Shown: positions 1 to 12,575, counted from the stretch's first letter. The stretch: 64,000 nucleotides of DNA from Sapria himalayana (GCA_029783825.1 JAREIK010016116.1:36947-100946); one strand, 5' to 3'. Made by a program: numbers and translations. Notes: generated from the sequence alone by a model not told the origin.

Positions 1-1986
1 CACACATTTTTCCATTAAGATAATCGATGAAGAATTAGGGTAGAAAACGTACTTCAAATCAATAAGAAATTCTCACTTACTCTTCGATTAGGTTGTGATG
101 CATCGGTGTCGAAAGATAGAGGAGAACTGTGGAGGACTTAGGCAGTTGTTAGAGTTGTCTTTTGAGTCTTAACAACAAGTGACTATATATTTTACCATTA
201 TAAATATATAAATTTTTTCATTATAAAAACATTAAATAAACAATACATATATAAATTACAAAAAGACTCATTTTTTTTATTTATTATCAAAATATTTCAA
301 CAAAATTCATGTGCGTGTAGCTAGTACACATGAAAAACAAACACCTTACAATTTATTATTATATAATTAATTAAACAATAAATATATTAACAATTTTAAA
401 AAAATATATGTTTAGCCTTATAACAAAAAAAAATCAAATAGCTACAAAATTTATAAACTTCATATAAGAAGACATACATCAAAAAATAATCTGTTTTCTA
501 GTCACTCTCCTAAGAGTTATAAAATATTTTTTATGTTAAAAAATATATAAATATATATATTTTATGGTTATAAATTTTTAAGAATTCATATTAATTTTTA
601 TGAATATAATCTGAAATAATTTTAAAGGCATAAAATTTCATATTATTTGATATCATTAATAATTTTTAAAATTCTAAAAATTACTTAAAGTGAGAAGATA
701 ATTTAAAAAGTTATATTTATTATTTTAATAAAGACAACATTTTAAAAGCAAATACATATATGTATTTATTTTTAAATAGTAATTTATTTTCTTTTAAATT
801 TAATAAAAAAAATTAAATTTTTATTATAATTCAAGATTTTCAATATTTTCTATTAATTATTTTTTTTAAAAGTTTCATATAATCAAAATTTTTTTTATAC
901 TTATAATAATATTAATATTTACTAGTTTATTCATCAATTCAGATATTTTTGAAAATATTTTTTATTTAATCATATAATAAATTATTTTACCTTTATATTA
1001 GTCGAAATTTTAATATATGTTCATTTAATTTTTAAAATATCTTAAAAAATTATATTAATTATAGAATTAATTATTTAATCTTACTTTAATAATAAGTTTC
1101 TAAATTAAAAATTTTAGAAAAATTTTTTGTATAATTTTTTTAAAAATTTATAATCATAAAAATAGTTATTTTAGTCCTTATTAATATATATATTTTTTGT
1201 ATTTTTATATATTTTTAAATTATTTATCTTAATAACATTTTTGATAATTTTATGAGGAGAATGTGTTTTTCAAGAATCGTTCATCTATAGACCATAACAT
1301 ACATTTGATGAACAAAATTAAATAAAATATTAAAACAAATAATAAATTAAAAAAAATTAAATAATTAAAGATTGGCTAGAGAAATTCCATCTCTAAATCC
1401 ATAGTAATATTCTAGATGTAATTAGTAGGAAAGTTCCATCACTAAATCCGTCGTTATATTCTTGATTTTATTAGATAGGAAAATTTCATCACTAATTCCA
1501 TCACTATTTTCCGGATGAAATTAGCTAGGAAAATTCTGTCGCTAAATCAGTCGCTATATTCCGGATAAAATTAGCTAGGGAAATTTCATCGCTAAATCCA
1601 TCGATATATTTTGCATGTAATTAGCTAGGTAGTTTCCATCTCTAAATCCATCACTATATTCTGGATTTAATTTGCTAGGAAAATTCTATTGTTAAATCCA
1701 TTGCTATATTTCGAATGAAATTAGGTAGGAAAATTATGTCGCTAAATTCGTCACTATATTCAGGGTGAAATTACTAGAGAAATTCTATCGCTAAATCCTT
1801 TGCTAAATTTTCCTCTTTTCTTTGTGCGGAATTTACGTGGCTATTCTGTAACTAATCCATTGCAAATTTTTATTTCAATGAAAAATCATAAATCTCTTGC
1901 TATTCCCTAGCTAATCCCTCACAATTTAGCTAGGGATTGATTCCTAACTAAAATTCCCTAGCTAAATGAACAATTTTTTTGTAGTG
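1..1986 (-). mobile_element. 5' end of CACTA (En/Spm) transposon A, continuing left of the window
   Basis: The right edge ends in TTTTTTGTAGTG at 1975-1986, which on the minus strand is a CACTACAAAA terminus typical of plant CACTA elements. Inside lie subterminal tandem repeats (1372-1815), an AT-rich stretch (about 190-1370) and a less AT-rich leader-like block (1-180). The whole segment is an inverted, roughly 80% similar copy of 31227-33545, including the leader-like block, so both are the same end of one family. The end is called 5' because the copy at 31227 lies opposite a Transposase_24 tail placed near the other terminus. It abuts the copia reverse transcriptase directly at 1987, so A inserted into that retroelement. 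No protein remnant of A lies within the window. Confidence 0.8.
1372..1815. repeat. CACTA A subterminal tandem repeats, about 50-bp unit, about 9 copies
   Basis: Each unit begins near ATTAGCTAGGAAA and continues through the motif TCGCTAAATCCATCGCTATA. Units are diverged but keep a spacing of about 50 bp. In CACTA elements such subterminal repeats are the binding sites for the element's own DNA-binding protein; that role is inferred here from family knowledge. Confidence 0.8.
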
Positions 1987-4298
1987 TTTGATCTATCTCT
2001 ATAGATCTTTAAGCCTAATATATAGGCAGCTTCGCCTAAGTCTTTCATTGAGAAATAATTTCCAAGCTAAGCCTTTATTTATTGTAAGAAAGAGATATCA
2101 TTTCTAATGAGAAGTATAGTTAATATATAAAATAAGAAAGAATACTATACTCCGACTAATCCTTTTGTAGACATAAGGTTTATCTTCAATCTTAATAAAG
2201 CCAAAATCTTTGATTACATTATCAAATCGAAGATTTCAACTTATTGAAGCTTGCTTTAATCCATAAATAGACTTATGCAACTTACATATCTTTGTAGCAC
2301 CTTTTAGATCAACAAAACCTTCAGGTTGTGTCTTGTACACATCCTCAAATAAATTTAGATTAAGGAATGTAGTTTTGACATTCATTTGCCCAATTTCATA
2401 ATCAAGGTAAGTTGTAATCATAAGTTAGATTTGAATGTAATTATGTATCGCAACTAGTGAGAAGATTTCATTATAGTCTATACCATGAATTTTTTTAAAA
2501 CCTTAAGCAACCAATATCCCTTTAAACGTATGCACATTACCATCCATGTCAGTTTTTCTTTTAAAAACCCATTTGCACCCAATGAGATTTATCCCTTTAG
2601 GTGGATCAACCAAAGACCATGCTTGGTTAGTATACATGAATTCCATTTCATATTTCATGGCAACAAGCCATTCCTTAGAATCTGGACTCAATGCTAGTTT
2701 GTATATCTCAAATTTCTTTAAGATCTTCCTTTCTCCCACTAGTTTTTCTAGAAATAAATTCTATTTCTAGAAAAACACCATTTCTTGCGACAACCACTTT
2801 TCCTTGTGTGTTAATATAAAAGTAGTATCCTTTTGTTTCATTGGGATATCCTAAAAAATAGCATTTGTCTAAATTGACTCCTAATTTCTCTAAGACTTGA
2901 CGTCTAACATAAGGTTCACAACCCTAAACCTTCATTAAAGACATTTTGAGACTCTTTATTGGCCATATCTCATATGTTGTCTTTGTAACTACCTTAGATG
3001 GAACACGGTTAAGTGTGAAAGAAGCTATCCCTTGAGCATAACTCTAGAAGGAAGAAGGAAGATCTACATGACTCATTATTGATCATACCATATCTAACAG
3101 AGTAAGATTCCAACTTTCTAATACACCATTTCATTGTTGTGTTCCAGGTAAAGTGAGTTGGGATATGAACCCAGATTAAACTAGATGACCATGATACTCT
3201 TGGCTTAAGTATTCACCACGTTGATCTGATCTAAGTATCTTAATACTTTTTCCATGTTGATTTTGTACTTCATTATTAATTTCTTTGAAATTTTCAAAGG
3301 ACTCTGACTTTTGTTTCAATAAATACATATAGCCATAACTGCTGATATCATCAATAAATGTAATGAAATACTGGTAGCCTCCTCTAGTTATTATATTGAA
3401 AGAGCCACATACATCATTATGTATATGTCCTAACAAATCATTTGACCATTTTATTTGACCAGTAAAAGGAGTTATAGTCATTTTGCCTAATAAAAAAGAC
3501 TCGCATACTTCATTTGATTAAAGATCAAATGAGTCTATAAGTAAAAATTTATGGAGTTTAGATATACATTTCTCATTTAACACATTGCTTTTTGTCAATG
3601 ATCTACTCTTTCTAAGATCCTGCACATTATTACAAATGTGAGAAGCACATCTGATATTTAATACCCATATTGAAGAAGTAGATAAATTGATTTCAATAAC
3701 ATAAATACTAGAGGTAAAAGTCTCACTTCCATTCTTCCTGTTCAATTCTTCCAAGTATTGTTTGCAGTTCCTTTTCCAATGTTCGATCTGACCATAGTGG
3801 AAGCAAGTACATTCCTTTGCCACCCCTCACTTAGGTTTCAATGCAGAAGATTTTGCCTTGCCTTTGGTTTGGGGTTTACCCCTATCTTTGGATTTATGTT
3901 TTCCATTTCCCTTTTGCACCATTATTATGGATTTAATCTTTTTAAGATTTTGTTTAGTAGTTCTCATTGCATAACAACTCAAGCAAAGTTTTGGCAATTT
4001 TGTTTATGTTGTAATTCATGACAAATTGATTATAGTTTTTAGGCAATGATAGGAAAAACTAAATCAGTATCTAACCCTTGGATCAATGGAAATCCCAACC
4101 TTTCTAGATTCTCAATATACCCAATCTTTTTGAGCACATGAATTCCAATAGGGCTCACTTCTATCATCTTGCATTTAAATAAGGTCTTATTCTGTATATG
4201 TAATTTATTTTTTAATAATCTGTTTGTATGACCAAATGTTTTTTCGATTTTAATATTTTCATGTAAGTGCAGGAAAGGAAATATTAAAAGGTCAGGGA
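1987..4298 (-). pseudogene. Ty1/copia gag-pol remnant, minus strand, RT end cut by CACTA A
   Basis: Read on the minus strand from 4298 down, the order is gag, zinc knuckle, protease, integrase, reverse transcriptase, as in Ty1/copia. Gag shows LLKNKLHIQNKTLFKCKM and the GFPLIQGLDTDLV stretch. The zinc knuckle reads CFHYGQIEHWKRNC, with the second cysteine changed to Tyr. The protease DTG is changed (VLNIRCASHIC). Integrase core is visible at 3481-3176 (YFITFIDD, then LRSDQRGEYLSQEY). RT pieces are at 2739-2503 (GCKWVFKRK) and 2421-2236 (YEIGQMNVKTTFLN, SIYGLKQAS). The RT active site YVDD has become YINY at 2116-2127. Several stops and frameshifts are present. The RT stops at IYRDRSK exactly where CACTA A begins, and gag stops where the plus-strand copia LTR begins at 4299. 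Confidence 0.9.
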
Positions 4299-4770
4299 TG
4301 TAGCAGTAGCACAATAATAAAGGTCCAGCTGTCCGGACAGTGGGCCAAAATTTTTGTAGTAGAGCCTGACTCATCCCATGATCCACCCCGCTCCGGTTAA
4401 ATGAAGCGAGATAATTTTTAATATAAAATATTTTGTAATTTTATTTTCGGTTGGCTGTTTTTGGACCCATGGAAGTGTTCATCGTCTCTCTCTCTTCTCT
4501 CTGATGATTTATCGCTACTATTCTGTGTGTTGCACTCTGTAACACAATTTCTGTTGGTTTAATCTGTAACGCATAAGCATTTTCTGGTGGATGTAGCTAG
4601 TCGTACTGAGCGACTAGCGAACCACATTATTTTTGGAGTTTATTTCTCATTTTTTTTTGATTCTGTCGTGGATGGTTGTTGAATTAGATATATATATATT
4701 GCTTGTTTTCTATTGTTTATGTTGTTTCTGTATCTTACTCTCACTACCGTGGAAGTGCAATTGCTCAACA
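4299..4770 (+). repeat. Probable 5' LTR of the plus-strand copia
   Basis: It begins TGTAGCAGTAG and ends GCTCAACA, giving the usual TG...CA ends and a length of about 472 bp. It sits two bases before the primer-binding site. An 8-bp stem with a 7-bp loop (GCTAGTCG 4596-4603, CGACTAGC 4611-4618) and pyrimidine-rich tracts lie within. The left edge is inferred from the break in the minus-strand gag; with no 3' LTR to compare, it may be off by a few bases. Confidence 0.6.
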
Positions 4771-4772
4771 AT

Positions 4773-4784
4773 TGGTATCATAGC
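4773..4784 (+). other. Primer-binding site, initiator tRNA-Met type
   Basis: TGGTATCATAGC differs by one base from TGGTATCAGAGC, the standard plant copia site complementary to the 3' end of initiator tRNA-Met. The position two bases after the LTR's CA end is normal. Confidence 0.85.
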
Positions 4785-4859
4785 AAGGTTTGGGAATTTT
4801 TTCGAGAATTTATGCTATTAGGGTTTGTGATTTTTCTGTACAAGCAATATTCTGTTGAA

Positions 4860-5620
4860 ATGGCTAGAACCCTAAATACCACGATTAAGAAATTCAATGA
4901 CAGAAATGGGTTTAGTATTTGACAGATTAAAATGTGACCGCATATGAAAAATTTCGATATTTGGAGTCCTTTGGTTCAAGGCTTCGATCCACACACTATT
5001 GCTACTCTTGGAATAACTAAGGTTGAGGCTTGGTGACGTGAAGAGAAAGCTCACTCCACCATTCTGTTCAGCTTGTCAGATGAAGTAATTGCTGAGTTAG
5101 CAGATGAGGAATCTGCTGCAGGACTGTGGCTCAAGCTTGAGTTACTATACATGACTAAATCATTGACGAACATGCTTATGTTGAAGAGAAGGCTAATCAC
5201 ACTGAGGATACAAGATGGGTCCTTTTTGAAGAAGCATCTGGATGACTTATATAGCATCCTCATGGACCTTAAACATGTGGATGCTAAGGTGGAAGATAAG
5301 GATGCTACACTTCTACTTTTAGTTTCTCTTCCGCCTTCCTATGCAAAATTTGTTGAATCACTCATTGTGAGAAAGGAGGAGATTACACTAGAGGATGTTC
5401 GGGCTGCCCTACACACTAGAGAGATGATGCAGAAGGCTGTAGTTGAAAGACTTGAACATCCTGCTAGTTGGTGGTGACAAATAGAAGACCACAACCTGTT
5501 CCATTCAAGAAGAAGAGAAATAAGCTTTATAAGAAGTCAAAGGAGGGTGACATTTGTCACTACTGTAAACAGAAAGGGCATTGGAAAACTGAGTGCCATG
5601 AGAAGAGAGCAAGGCTGGAA
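4860..5620 (+). pseudogene. copia gag (UBN2 family) with zinc knuckle
   Basis: The start at 4860 (MARTLNTTIKKFND) fits the family. In-frame stops follow at 4920 and a little further on, and a frameshift lies near 5470. The open stretch 5073-5475 carries the UBN2-type gag core: LWLKLELLYMTKSLTNML, then LKRRLITLRIQDG, then LLLLVSLPPSYAKFVESL. A CCHC knuckle, CHYCKQKGHWKTEC, is intact at 5555-5596. Gag would form the virus-like particle and bind the element's RNA. The stops make this copy non-functional. Confidence 0.9.
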
Positions 5621-7010
5621 CAACAATGTCAACCTAACCACCCACGTGTTACTGTGGTGACATTTGATGATATGGATGATAGAGAAGACTTGGTGTTGGT
5701 AACTTCCACAACGATCGCAAGATCAGATTCTTGGATCCTGGATACTGGTGGTTCCGTCCATATAAGCACTCACTTGGAGTGGTTCAGCAAATATGACATG
5801 AAGGAAGCTGGCCATGCTGTGGTGGGGAACATCCAACCATGTAAGGTGGTTGGAGTCGACACATTCAGACTGAGAACTTGGGATGGCCAAATAGTCTCAC
5901 TTTCAAATGTGAGATATATCCATGAGATAACAATGAATCTCATTTATATTGGTGTTCTGGATGATCTGAGATATTGATTCAGTGGTAGAAAAGGAATACT
6001 GAATGTTCAATGATAAATGATATTATTCTGAAAGGGAAGAAGACTAGAACGCTATACACACTGATAGGTTCCACAGTGACATGGGCTATTGCTGCCACAT
6101 CCGGAGAGCCAGCATCTAACGACAAAGCTAAACTTACCAGATTATGGCATATGCGGCTCGCACATATGGGAAAGAATGGTATGAAAATTCTTTATGATAT
6201 TAATCTTCTTGTTGGTCATAGAGTCGGTAAATTAAATTTCTGTGATCATTGTGTTTTTGGAAATAAATATAGAACTAAGTTCGGTAAAGCCATACACTAT
6301 ACAAATAGTATTTTGGATTATATCTATGTTGATTGATGGGGCCATTCTAGATTCACATCTATTGGGGGTGCTCGATTTTATTTATGTTTAGTTGATGATT
6401 ACTCTAGGATGTCCTGAGTATTCATGATAAAACATAAATCCGAAACTTTTATAAAGTTTAAGCAGTGGGTTAGCTTAGTGGAAAATCAAACACAAAAGAA
6501 GGTTAAACTGTTACAAATAGATAATGGTCTTGAATTCTGTTCGTCTGAATTTGAGGAATTCTGTAAGGACAAAGGTATAACGAGACACAAAATTCTTAGG
6601 GACACTCCTCAGTAAAATGGAATTGCTGAAAGAATAAACCAAACTCTGCTGGAGAGAACTAGATGTATGCTCTCTCAATCAGCCTTAGGCAAGGAGTTTT
6701 GGGCTGAAGCTGTTAATACAGCATGTCATCTGATAAACAGATCGCCACATAGTGGAATTAATTTTAAAATTCCATTTAAGGTGTGGACTGGAAACCCTAT
6801 AGACTATTCTAATCTTAAAGTGTTCAGGTGTGTTGCCTACTATCATGTAAATGATGGTAACTTGAACCACGAGAAAGAAAGGAGTATTTGTAGGATATGG
6901 TGATGGAGTCAAGGGATTCCATATCTGGTCACCATATGAAAAGAGAGTGATTATCTCTAGGAGTATCATCTTTGATGAAAGTGGCATCTTAAGACAAGTA
7001 CCTTGTCCTA
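5621..7010 (+). pseudogene. copia protease and integrase
   Basis: The protease active site is SWILDTGGSVHIST with the catalytic DTG intact at 5741-5749. The GAG-pre-integrase zinc motif follows (LWHMRLAHMG, then FCDHC, about 6144-6251). The integrase core has a TGA stop just after the first catalytic Asp (YIYVD at 6322-6336), the second Asp in QIDNGLEFCSSEF and the catalytic Glu in NGIAERINQTLLERTRCML. The C-terminal part reads FWAEAVNTACHLINRSPHS and ends in frameshifts near 6900. Integrase would insert the cDNA; at least three stops or shifts disable it. Confidence 0.9.
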
Positions 7011-8682
7011 TCCAGTTACCTAATGTTCCTCAGGCTGAACTTAAAGTGGAGCTAAAATCTAAATCTGTAGCTCCAGGAACGATGTCTGTTGTCTCTAGAC
7101 AAACAATAGCTAATCATGAAAATGATGTTAAATCTATTACTGAACCTGATCCTGAACCTGCACTTGAAGAGTCTATTCCCTACTATATTGCATGTGATAA
7201 ACAAATGAGGGTGAATGTTCGTACTCCTCTGAGATTCGGCTTTGATGAATTAGTAGGGTTTTCCCTACAAGTTGCCAAAGAGATTGATATTCTTGAACCA
7301 TCCTCCTTCGGGAATGCTGTTAGATGTTCTGAAATTGAATCATGGTTAGTTGCAATGAATGAGGAGATTGAATCTCTTCATAAGAATGGTACTTGGCTTA
7401 TTGTACCTAAACCAAAAGGGAGAAAGATAATTTCTTGCAAATGGATTTTCAAGAAGAAAAATGATGCCTCTATAGCTGGTGGTGTAAAATTTAAGCACAT
7501 TTAGTTGCAAGAGGGTTCAGTCAGAAAGAGAGTGTCGATTATAATGAGATATTTTCTTCTGTAGTTAGACATACCTCAATTAGGGTGCTTCTAGCATTAG
7601 TGGCACATCTAGTTGCTCAATTAAGCAACTATAAGTTAAAATTGCAATTCTTAATGGAGAACTGGATTAAGAAATTTACATGAGCCAGCCTGAGGGTTTT
7701 AAGGTATCAAATAAGGAAACCCATGTGTGTAAGCTTTTGAAGTTCTTTTATTGACTTAAGGAGTCTTCCCGTTAGTGGTACAAAAGATTTGACTATTTCA
7801 TGACTAGTCATGAATACAGTAGGTGTGACCATGACTGCTATGTTTATTTCAAAAGGCACAAGGTTGAGTCATATATCTACTTGCTATTGTATGTAGATGA
7901 TATGCTTATTGCTGCTAGAAATAAATCTGATATTCAGGAACTGAAAGATCTTCTCAGTTCTGAATTTGATATGAAAGATCTTGGAGGAGCAAAGCAAATT
8001 TTAGGTATGAAATATTCAGTGATAGAATTAAAAGAAAGTTGTTTCTTTCACAGAAACAATATAATCAAAAACTTATATCTAGATTTGGAATGGCTTCTTG
8101 TAAGCCTCTGTCCACACCACTTGCTTCTAACCTCCATCTGACATTAGAATGTCTTCCTCAATCTAAATTTGACAAGGAACAAATGTCTAAGGTTCCTTAT
8201 TCTAGTGCTGTCATGAGCCTTATGTATCTATGGTGTGCACCCGACCTGATATTGCTCATGCAGTAAGTACAGTGAGTAGGCTTATGATAAACCCTAGTCA
8301 AGAGCACTAAATAGCTATTAAGAGGATACTTAGGTATCTCAAGGGGACTTTTGATGTTGGTCTGATATTTGGTAATGAATCAGAACTCTTGCTGGTAGGA
8401 TATTCTTATTCTGACTATGCAGGAGATGGTGATAGTAGAAGGTCTTGACTGGTTATGTCTTTACTGTATGTTGTTATGTAGTTAGCTGGAAAGCCACACT
8501 ATAATCTTATGTTACTTTATCTTCTACTAAAGCAAAGTATATGGCTCTGAATTTAGCTACGAAGGAAGGCATATGGCTGAAAGGTTTTCTCAAGGACATT
8601 GGTCTTTATGAAGTGGTTGCAATAGTTTTATGTGATAACCTCAGTGCTATCTGTTTAGCAAAAGACCAATGTCCTTGAGAAT
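7011..8682 (+). pseudogene. copia reverse transcriptase and truncated RNase H
   Basis: RT begins with SWLVAMNEEIESLHKNGTW and CKWIFKKKND, breaks near 7500, and recovers at 7800. The active-site motif LLYVDDMLIA is intact at 7889-7900, followed by FDMKDLGGAKQILGM and CKPLSTPLASNLHL in a shifted frame. RNase H shows YSYSDYAGDGDSRRS with a stop where the family has STTGY, then EGIWLKGFLKDIGL and LCDNLSAICLAKDQ. The protein is cut there; the family continues for about 30 more residues. Together with gag it shows one nearly complete but multiply mutated copia polyprotein. Confidence 0.9.
8588..8680. repeat. 20-bp perfect inverted repeat at the RNase H breakpoint
   Basis: The arms are TCTCAAGGACATTGGTCTTT at 8588-8607 and its exact complement at 8661-8680, 53 bases apart. 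The left arm is genuine RNase H coding sequence. The right arm replaces the expected next codons, as a fold-back template switch would do. Confidence 0.85.
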
Positions 8683-8690
8683 TTGTCGAT

Positions 8691-9719
8691 TTGACTCTCT
8701 ATATATAAATATAGAAAGTCTTTTTGAAAATCTATATATGTATACACTTCATTGATAGATTATTTTTTGTAAATAATGATCTGTTGTAACATTTATATAT
8801 AATGTTACAAAATCTATCTTTCTGCTGTGATCTGCATAAGTAAGCATTTTAATTTGTCTATTAAAGAAACTTACAGGATGCTACAAAAATGGTCAATGAT
8901 ATCAAAGACGCGAGTTGAACCCAAGCTGTTGGAAATGGCCGAACATGATAAAGAAGAAGCACAAATCTTTCTAGCGATAGATTCTTCAATATATTAAATT
9001 AAGTTAAACATAATATTAAATTTTTCACATAATTTTATTAAATCACCTTATATTTATATTATATTTTTATTTCTCTTAGGGATAAATTAAATATTAACAA
9101 ATTAATTTAAAAATTAAATATTATTACTTATTTTATAAATAAAAAACTCAATTTTGAATGTAAATATATTTAGATATTATTTAATTTTATCATAAGTTTC
9201 TATTTATTTTTAATAAATAATTTTCAATTAAAATTTGTTAATTTTTTTTTATTTTTATAGAGTAAAAATAAAAATATTATTAATTATTAAAAAAAATAAA
9301 TAAGAAATTAGTTAAAATCAATAAATTCAAAATTAAATTTTTCACATCCACGACACTAATAAAAGTGACAAGGTTTTTAATTTTCAGCCCCTTATTCCTT
9401 GGAAATTTTTAAGGAGGTATGAAATTTTCCTAACCTATTAGTCTTAACAATGAAAGATCAAGTAAGTGCCATTAAATGTATAATTACAAATATAATAATT
9501 ACATTTTATAAATGCGTCAAGATATAAAGCATCATAAATTTTAAGTTTTGTTAAATTAATAATGAAACTCCTACTAAGTGTCATAAAAATAAAATACATT
9601 GTCGAAATAATGACGCTTTTATAAAAGTGTCATTAAAGGTCTAATTACAAATAGAATAATGACATTTTTTGAAAGCATCAAGCAATAAAACATCATTAAT
9701 TTGTTGTTTTGTAGTAGTG
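8691..9719. mobile_element. Terminal fragment of a second CACTA-type element (D)
   Basis: The right edge is TTTTGTAGTAGTG at 9707-9719, a CACTA terminus on the minus strand. The last 360 bases carry subterminal repeats of the type AATGACGCTTTTATAAAAG with variants such as AGTGTCATTAA, unlike those of A, B and C, so D is a different family. Between 8870 and 9000 a less AT-rich patch reads VEPKLLEMAEHDKEEAQIFL after a possible splice acceptor (CTTACAG near 8871-8877); I do not recognise it. The rest is AT-rich filler. The other end of D is not visible. Confidence 0.65.
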
Positions 9720-10289
9720 ATATATGTTATCTATACATATATCTATCTTTCTATCTATTTCTATCTATCTACCTATCTCCCTATCTATCAATCTATCTAT
9801 TTATCTATCTGTCTGTGTCTATCTGTCTATCTATCTATATATTTGTCTATTTATTTGTCTTTCTTTATTTATATCTATCTTTCTATCTATCTATTTGTAT
9901 GTATCTTTCTATCTATATATATATGTCTACATATATATATATATATATATATATCTATCTCTATCTCTCTCTTTCTCTCTTTCTAAATATCTTTCTATCA
10001 ATCTATCTAGTTATCAATCAATATATTTAATTATCTATCTTGCCATATATCTATCCATCTTCTTATCTAGTTATCTATCTATCTACCTATATATCTATAA
10101 ACCAATCTAGATATATACCTATCTATCTATCTATCTATATATCTATATATCTATCTGTCTATCTGTAAAACTAACTAACTATCTATATATATGTTTATCT
10201 ATATAGTTGTATAAATCTTTACCTATCTACCTATCAATTTGTCTATCTGTCTAATTGTCTATATGTCTAGCTATCTTGTTGTCTATCTA

Positions 10290-10327
<38 letters not shown>

Positions 10328-10496
10328 CTATCTATATGTCTATTTGTAGGTCTATCTACTTGTCTATCTATTTATATATCGATCTATCTATATATCTTTA
10401 TATCGATCTATTTAACTATATATGTATCTATCTATCTATCTAATATGTAGTAATTTTATCTATCTGTCTGTCTGTTTTTCTGTCTGTCTATCTATC

Positions 10497-10554
<58 letters not shown>

Positions 10555-10943
10555 ATGTATATTTCTATATATCTATCTATACATATATTTATCTGCCTAT
10601 CTTCCTATCTATAAATCTATATATTTTTCTACCTGTCTATGTGTCTATCTCTCTATCTATCTATATGTTTGTCTATTTATTTGTTCTTTATTTATATCTA
10701 TCTTTCTATCTATCTTTTTGTATGCTTCTCTATATATGTATATATATGTCTACCTATATATATATATATATATATCTATATCTCTATCTAAATATCTTTC
10801 TATCAATCTATCGATTTATCAATCTATCTATTTATTTATCTATCTTGCTATCTATCTATCTATCTATCTTATTATCTATTTATCTATCTATCTCTCTATA
10901 TATCTATAAACCTATCTAAATTTCTAATTACCTACCTATCTAT

Positions 10944-10979
<36 letters not shown>

Positions 10980-11475
10980 ATAGTTGTATAACTCTCAACC
11001 TATCTATCTGTCTATCTATCTATCTATCTAGTTTTCTATCTAATATGTATACATATATATTTTTATCTATCTGTTTATTTGTAGATCTATCTACATATCT
11101 ATCTATTTATATATCAATCTATCTATCTATCGATCTATCTATATATCTATATATCTATCTATCTAAATATATATATATCTATCTATCTATTTATCTCTCT
11201 AATATAATATTATCTATCTATCTTTCTTTCTTTCTATATATCTATCTACTTATCTATCTAATTATCTATCTATCTATCTATCTATCTGTTTGTCTGTTTT
11301 TCTATCTATCTGTCTATCTGTCTGTCTATCTATCTATCTATCTATCTGTATGTTTATTTATCTATCTTTCATTCTATCAATCAATTAATCTATCTATGTA
11401 TCTATATCACTTTCTATCTATCAATCGATCTATATTTCTATCTGTCTAAATCTCTATATGATGTTATATCTAGTT

Positions 11476-11520
<45 letters not shown>

Positions 11521-11569
11521 GTATCTTTTTTTATCTAATTATCATACTATCTATCTATCTATCTGTTTG

Positions 11570-11572
<3 letters not shown>

Positions 11573-11620
<48 letters not shown>
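11573..11620. repeat. (AC)n then (AT)n dinucleotide run
   Basis: About 16 AC units followed by about 8 AT units, embedded in TATC block 1. Confidence 0.95.
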
Positions 11621-12505
11621 CTTTCTATCTATTTCTACCTATTAATCTATCTATATTTCTATCTATCTATCTATCTTTCTTTCTATCTATCAATCTATCT
11701 ATCTATATGACTATTTATTTATCTATATATATATATATATATATCTACCTATCTATCTATTTGTGCATCTGTCTATCTTACCATGTGTCTATATATCTAT
11801 TTGTCTATCTAACTATCTATATATTTTTTTATTTTTCTATTTGTCTATCATTATAACTGTCTATCTGTCTTTCTATCTAACTATCTATCTATATATGTTT
11901 CTATTTGTTTATATGTCTATTTGTCTATCTATCTAACTATATATCATTCTATCTTTCTTTATGTCTATCTGTCTATCTTTTTCTCTATCTCTCTATCTAT
12001 CTCTTTGTTTCTCTATCTATCAATATACCACTTTATCTATCTTTCTATCTCTTTAACTATCTACTTATCTATATATTTGTCTTTATATATATGTGTCTAT
12101 CAATCTATCTATCTATTTATCTATCTATCTAAATATCTGTATATCTATCTATTTGACTATATATTATCTATCTATCTATCTATATATATTTATCTATTTG
12201 TTTGTCTATTTATCTAAGTATCCATCTCTCTATCTATCTGCATATTTGTTTATCTATCTATCTGCCTATTTGTTTATCTATCTATCTATTTGTCTATCTG
12301 TCTATATATTTGTCTATCTATCTACATGTATGTCTTTCTATCTATCAATTTATTTATTCATCTCTCTCTATTTATCTATCTATCTATCTCTTTATCTTTC
12401 AATCTTTCTATCTCTCTATTTATCTATCTATATATCTATTTGTCTATCTGTTTATCTATATATCTAACTAACTAATTATCTATCTATCTATCTATATATC
12501 TATAA

Positions 12506-12509
<4 letters not shown>

Positions 12510-12575
<66 letters not shown>
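12510..12575. repeat. (TA)n dinucleotide run
   Basis: About 33 uninterrupted TA units close to the right edge of TATC block 1. Similar but shorter runs occur at 10297-10325, 10500-10552 and 11478-11515. Confidence 0.95.

Larger units (their letters stand above)
4299..8690 (+). mobile_element. Ty1/copia retrotransposon with 5' LTR, nested in the minus-strand copia, 3' end lost
   Basis: It contains a probable LTR, a tRNA-Met primer-binding site, gag, protease, integrase, reverse transcriptase and most of RNase H in copia order. It begins inside the gag of the minus-strand copia, so it is the younger of the two. After the RNase H motif ICLAKDQ the sequence turns into a 20-bp inverted copy of itself (8588-8607 against 8661-8680) and then into unrelated AT-rich DNA. 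No 3' polypurine tract, 3' LTR or remainder of the older copia is seen beyond, so the right half of the insertion was deleted or rearranged. Confidence 0.88.

Noticed and set aside
9669..12475. Long overlapping plus-strand open frames rich in YLSI repeats in block 1 (also throughout blocks 2 and 3)
   Set aside because: A TATC tetranucleotide read in triplets gives a four-residue period without stop codons. Frames overlap in all phases and have no domain, start context or codon bias. They are not genes.
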